Shown piece by piece: positions 60,376 through 64,000 of a stretch of DNA of 64,000 bases; within the stretch, counting starts at the first letter, position 1; every line of letters begins with the position of its first letter. This DNA comes from Apus apus. Taxonomy: Eukaryota; Chordata; Aves; Apodiformes; Apodidae. A program made the position numbers and the translations under genes. The notes beneath the pieces are model-generated. The model had not been told where the DNA came from. It was given only the letters and a program-made list of their open reading frames with translations, and did no database searches. Where the stretch lies: assembly GCF_020740795.1 (NCBI RefSeq), contig NC_067289.1, positions 25,848,108-25,912,107 on the forward strand, read 5' to 3'.

Positions 60376-62030
60376 TTCCAGGCGTTCCTCTGTTCTCAAG
60401 CTCCCCTACCAGTTAGTGGGCTGGGTGGGGACACAAACTGAGAGGACACAGTGGAACAGCTGAGCTGAATGGCCACATTACTCAGCAATAAAAGCTGGGG
60501 GATGGAGAAGGGAGACACTCAGTCATACCTTTTGCCTTCTCAAGTCATCCTTAGTGTGGTGGAGCCCTGTGTTCCTGGAGATGGCTGAACACTTGCCTGC
60601 TGATGGGAAGGAGTTCATGAACATCTGATTTTGCTTTGCTTGTGCCTACAGCTTTTGCTTTAAACTGTCTTATCTCAACCTGTGAGTTTCCTCAGTTCTA
60701 CCCTTTTGATTCTCTTCCCCATCCCACTGGGGGAGAGTGAGCAAGAGGCTGTGAGGGGTTTAGATGCACAGCAGGATGAAACCAGGACATAAGGTTGTTA
60801 AGCAATCTATGGGGTAATGCTAATGTATTAAGGTTTAGAACTTTATTTCTCAATATGGCTAGCCAGAGACCCTCAGTATTTCTCTTCCCAGTTCATAGTG
60901 CACTTAGGCCTTGGCATTCATATAATTTTCTGGAATTCCAGATTATGGAATTAAACAGAATTCAGTGGTGGTAATTAATTCTTCCTGACCTTTGTGTTAT
61001 ATCTAGTTGGCCTCAATTATGTAGTTGTTGTGATACAGTTGTTGATAATAATTGCAGACTGCAGTAGAGCTCACACCATCACTGAAGATTTCTCGTGTGT
61101 GCTTTCCCAGGAGACAAGACTTCCTCAGATTTCCTCAGTCTGGGCATAAAAGTTTACTCTAGATTTGTTTCTAACGCTTGTGTTCTGTCCATTTGTTTTA
61201 AGTGTGTTACTGTAGAAACAGGACATGGGGAAAAAAAACTGTGTGAATATATTCTTAGAGAGTTTAAGGTATGGTGCTGCACGAAAACTTTTATGAGGTT
61301 GTGTAGGTTGACTTAAGGGGGTCCTGCTTTATCCTTTTTATATTCAGCAAATGAGCTTTGCATAATGGAGAACAATTTTATTCTTTGGCATGAAAGAACA
61401 ATACTGCATTATAGCATTACTTTTTTAAAAGATCAGCAGGTTAAAATGTTATATTTATTATGTTGCAATAATCACATAAAGAAGCAGAAAAGACGGTACA
61501 GAACTGCTCTTTAGTTGTGTCACAGGAGTGTTCGGAAATGACCAGACAGGTGGGCGCTGGTTTTCTGGTGGGTGGTGGGCCCTAGACCTGGTGCAGGGGT
61601 CTCAGCTCACCAGGAGGGAAGGGGGTTCCTTGCTGTGGTCTTGAGGGTGAGGTGGGGGTGAGTGTGAACCTGAGAGTTTGTTCTTAACTGTGCAGGTACC
61701 AAATGGCTGGGCCAGACATGCATGTTGGACTGGGCTTGGTTTCTGCCCACCTTAAGTAACGTGTATTTAATTGCATCATGTAAAATGAAACCAGGTCTAG
61801 TTAGGGAACTGAGAGCCTGTATATTGACTATATTTGGTCAACTTGCTTTAAACCTGATTAGAGAAGTCATGTAAGGAAGGGGTGCAAATTCCAGGCTGTG
61901 TTAAAAATGAAAATTAATTTTACAGTAACAAACTCCCAGCTGTATTCTATCACTGATGGGCTGTTTGATGAAAAAGGAGGTACCAGGGTGGTGTCCTCCA
62001 TGGGCAAGGGAGACAGAACACATGCATGTG

Positions 62031-62047
62031 CGTGTGTGTGTGTGTGC
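62031..62047. repeat. Short (GT)n microsatellite
   Basis: About eight GT dinucleotides preceded by an imperfect CATGCATGTGC purine-pyrimidine stretch. Probably polymorphic. Confidence 0.9.
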
Positions 62048-62554
62048 AGTTCAGTGAAAGCAATAAATGAGCTTTTTTTGATCATTCCCTCTAAAGTAGA
62101 AGTGCTCATCTTGGAGCAAGTCAGGAGTTAAAAATGTAATATTTTATTAAGGAAAATATTGTGGAATTGCTAGAAAGGAAAAAAAACAAATCCTTAGCTT
62201 CTGAAAACTTGTTTGTACAGAATTTTTAGATAAATCACTTGTCATGGTGTCTTAAATTTCTAGGACCTGTTGGAGCTATGAGGGAATTTAGTCTGCATGA
62301 AAATAAGAGTATTTTTTAAGAGGTGCCCTTTCCAGGCACATGCTGGTGCTGCACGGAACAGAATGTGGTGCAGTCTTTTATTTCTGTGCATGAGGGAATT
62401 AATGTAGTGCAGACTGCAGCTGTGGAGCTTAGAAAACACTGATGGCAGCAGCTGCTTCCCTAGAAAACTCACTGCTCTTCAGGAGGTGCTGCTTCATCAG
62501 CTGACCAAAAGGCCACTTTTTAAAAGTTTGGTAATTTCTTCAGGCATTGTGAAA

Positions 62555-62565
62555 GGGGGGGGGGG
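62555..62565. repeat. Eleven-G homopolymer
   Basis: An uninterrupted run of G followed by CGGGCAGG. It is prone to length error in sequencing and polymerase slippage. Confidence 0.85.
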
Positions 62566-62947
62566 CGGGCAGGTGAACATATGGAATATACATATAAAGG
62601 AATTACTCTGTAGCTGTACTCCTGCATGTAGGAGACTGTAATAGCTCCTAGGCTAAGGTGTTTACACTCCTGAGAAGGGTCCCAGGCCACTGGTGGCCAA
62701 AGAGAACAAGGCATCAGTTTGGAGAGGACAGTCCTGAGGGCCCCAAGGAATCACCTTTCTTCCTTTCTATGTCCACCCCCAGGTAAGTTATGCTTTATAA
62801 AGACTTGCAATACAGTCTTCCAGCATTTATTCTGGGTAGCAATAACTAGTGTAGTCATCTTTACCATGAGAACTGCATCCAGCATTTTCTTTGTGTTAGC
62901 TCCCATGGCCATGTTCTTAAAGGCTCACAGAGGGTGACAGGGTTGAA

Positions 62948-63212
62948 AGACATGTCCTGTGAGGAGCAGCTGAGGCCTGCAGGTTTGTCTAGCTGGGAGA
63001 AAAGGAGGCTGAGGGAAGACTGCCTTACTCTCTGCAGCTTCCTCAGATGATGTGGAGAGAGTGGTGCTGATCAAACACTGGGACAGGCCTCGTAGAGAGG
63101 TGCTCAGTGTCCCATGTCTGTCAGTGTTAGGAGCCATTTGGACAATACCCTTAATAGCCTGCTGTAACACTGGGTAAGCCCTGAAGGGGTTGGACTAGAT
63201 CACTGTTGCAGA
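62948..63212 (+). mobile_element. CR1 LINE fragment, sense orientation
   Basis: Reads GAGGAGCAGCTGAGG, GGGAGAAAAGGAGGCTGAGG, then a diverged body and GGGTTGGACTAGATCACTGT near its 3' end. It is older than the 51262 copy. It lies about 270 bp from the presumed minus-strand 3' UTR end. Confidence 0.88.
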
Positions 63213-63484
63213 AAGCAAAGATACAGAAGTGTTTTAAGTTCTTGACTGTTCTCCTGTCTCCCTCTCCTAATACAGTCTCTACCTGAGCCTAGGTATGTTC
63301 TATGCCATTGCTTCAGCTATGGGTATATGTGTAAATTGATCTATGACAGACGAAGTAGCATGTGACAGTGCTAGTTAGCTTTACAGAAAATATAAAATGC
63401 CATTCTTTGCCAAGAATGACAGTAACTACATGCAGTTCAACAGTGCTTCTTAAAGAAAAACTGAAACTTTTTGGTTTTTTTTTT

Positions 63485-64000
63485 AGTAAGGCTTTAAAGG
63501 TATTTTATTGATTGTTGTCCTGTAAAATCATAGAAGCTTTAATTCCTGAAGAACTGTGTCTCACAATAGCAAAAATGAAAAATGTATTTTAAAAAACATT
63601 ACAGCATTTTTGAAAAACTAGATATGAAAAATATATACAATGTATTAAAAAATCTGAATAAAATTAATGTCAGGATTTATACATTCAGTTACATATTAAG
63701 TGTCTGCCTGTGTACAGTAAAATTTGTTAAAATATTAGCAGTATTTTAATATGTTAAATAAGTCTTTGTTCAATTTACAGTTTGTCTACTTATAAATTAA
63801 TTTACAAAGCTGTTTAACCACTCAGGCAGTCAAGATAAGTATTTTTGTACAAAATCATTGCCTTCCTAATACATTTTAAAGTGTTACAGAGATACATCCT
63901 GTTCATTCACAAATCCAATCAACATATTACAGTATATAAACCAGCATCAGCCCCTTTAAAAAAAGGCAGGGAAGGCAACAAGCAGAAAGCCTTTGTACTG
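63485..64000 (-). other. ARHGEF26: Probable 3' UTR end of a minus-strand gene, likely ARHGEF26
   Basis: Read on the minus strand, this is U/A-rich, CpG-poor sequence with UTR-like features: a Pumilio-type TGTATATA (63632-63639), many short A/T runs, and AATAAA at 63504-63509 near its end. No coding exon is inside the window. The gene name rests only on synteny: in mammals ARHGEF26 is convergent with DHX36, tail to tail. Cleavage would fall around 63485. Confidence 0.5.
63504..63509 (-). terminator. ARHGEF26: Minus-strand polyadenylation signal AATAAA
   Basis: The + strand TTTATT in GGTATTTTATTGATTG reads CAATCAATAAAATACC on the minus strand. It is the last canonical hexamer on that strand before the sequence changes to repeat-bearing DNA, and is therefore the likely transcript end. 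Confidence 0.5.

Larger units (their letters stand above)
60376..62947. other. Intergenic sequence between the minisatellite and a CR1 copy
   Basis: No gene is supported. The sequence contains a GT microsatellite at 62031-62047, an 11-G run at 62555-62565 and an AATAAA near 60487. It would be intronic if the orphan promoter at 59.6 kb drives a long transcript. Confidence 0.5.

Noticed and set aside
60109-60463. Repetitive frames of Gly/Ala/Cys/Leu peptides over the minisatellite
   Set aside because: The 37-bp unit changes frame each copy, so overlapping frames stay open by periodicity; this is not a coding signature.

Overview
This is vertebrate nuclear DNA, almost certainly from a bird. Genes are split into small exons with GT-AG introns. 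Interspersed repeats are dominated by 5'-truncated CR1 LINEs with the typical avian 3' end. The two protein-coding genes are recognisable as GPR149 and DHX36, in the same order and relative orientation as on human chromosome 3q25. Two CR1 copies belong to one subfamily (positions 18143 and 51262), which hints at a neoavian bird, but I cannot name a species.

Layout: 1-13380 is upstream intergenic DNA with no supported gene. 13380-13830 is a GC-rich promoter-like region. GPR149 occupies the + strand with four coding exons between 14364 and 36122 (678 aa); intron 3 alone is 17.5 kb. Its 3' UTR probably runs to an AATAAA at 38397. About 1.2 kb of AT-rich spacer follows, then the CpG-island promoter of DHX36 (39640-40480). 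DHX36 has 25 coding exons between 40251 and 58191 (982 aa); every exon joins in frame, and all helicase motifs are intact. 58192-64000 holds the DHX36 3' UTR, a second isolated CpG island with a first-exon-like structure (59100-59645), a 37-bp minisatellite (60132-60375), a CR1 copy, and at 63485-64000 what looks like the end of a minus-strand 3' UTR, probably ARHGEF26 by synteny.

The two genes are neighbours but are not an operon. GPR149 is an orphan, non-canonical seven-transmembrane receptor. DHX36 is the DEAH-box G-quadruplex helicase of RNA and DNA. The observations I find most interesting are: a roughly 590-bp C-rich array filling DHX36 intron 1, whose template strand is a near-continuous G-quadruplex motif inside the gene for a G-quadruplex resolvase; a 14-codon upstream ORF whose stop overlaps the DHX36 start as ATGA; an orphan CpG-island promoter with tandem YY1-type motifs that would transcribe towards the presumed ARHGEF26 3' end; and a GC-rich, Gly/Ala-rich rewrite of GPR149 exon 3. 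I saw no evidence of a wholly new multi-gene system. All exon calls come from reading frames, splice sites and remembered family sequences, not from a database search.
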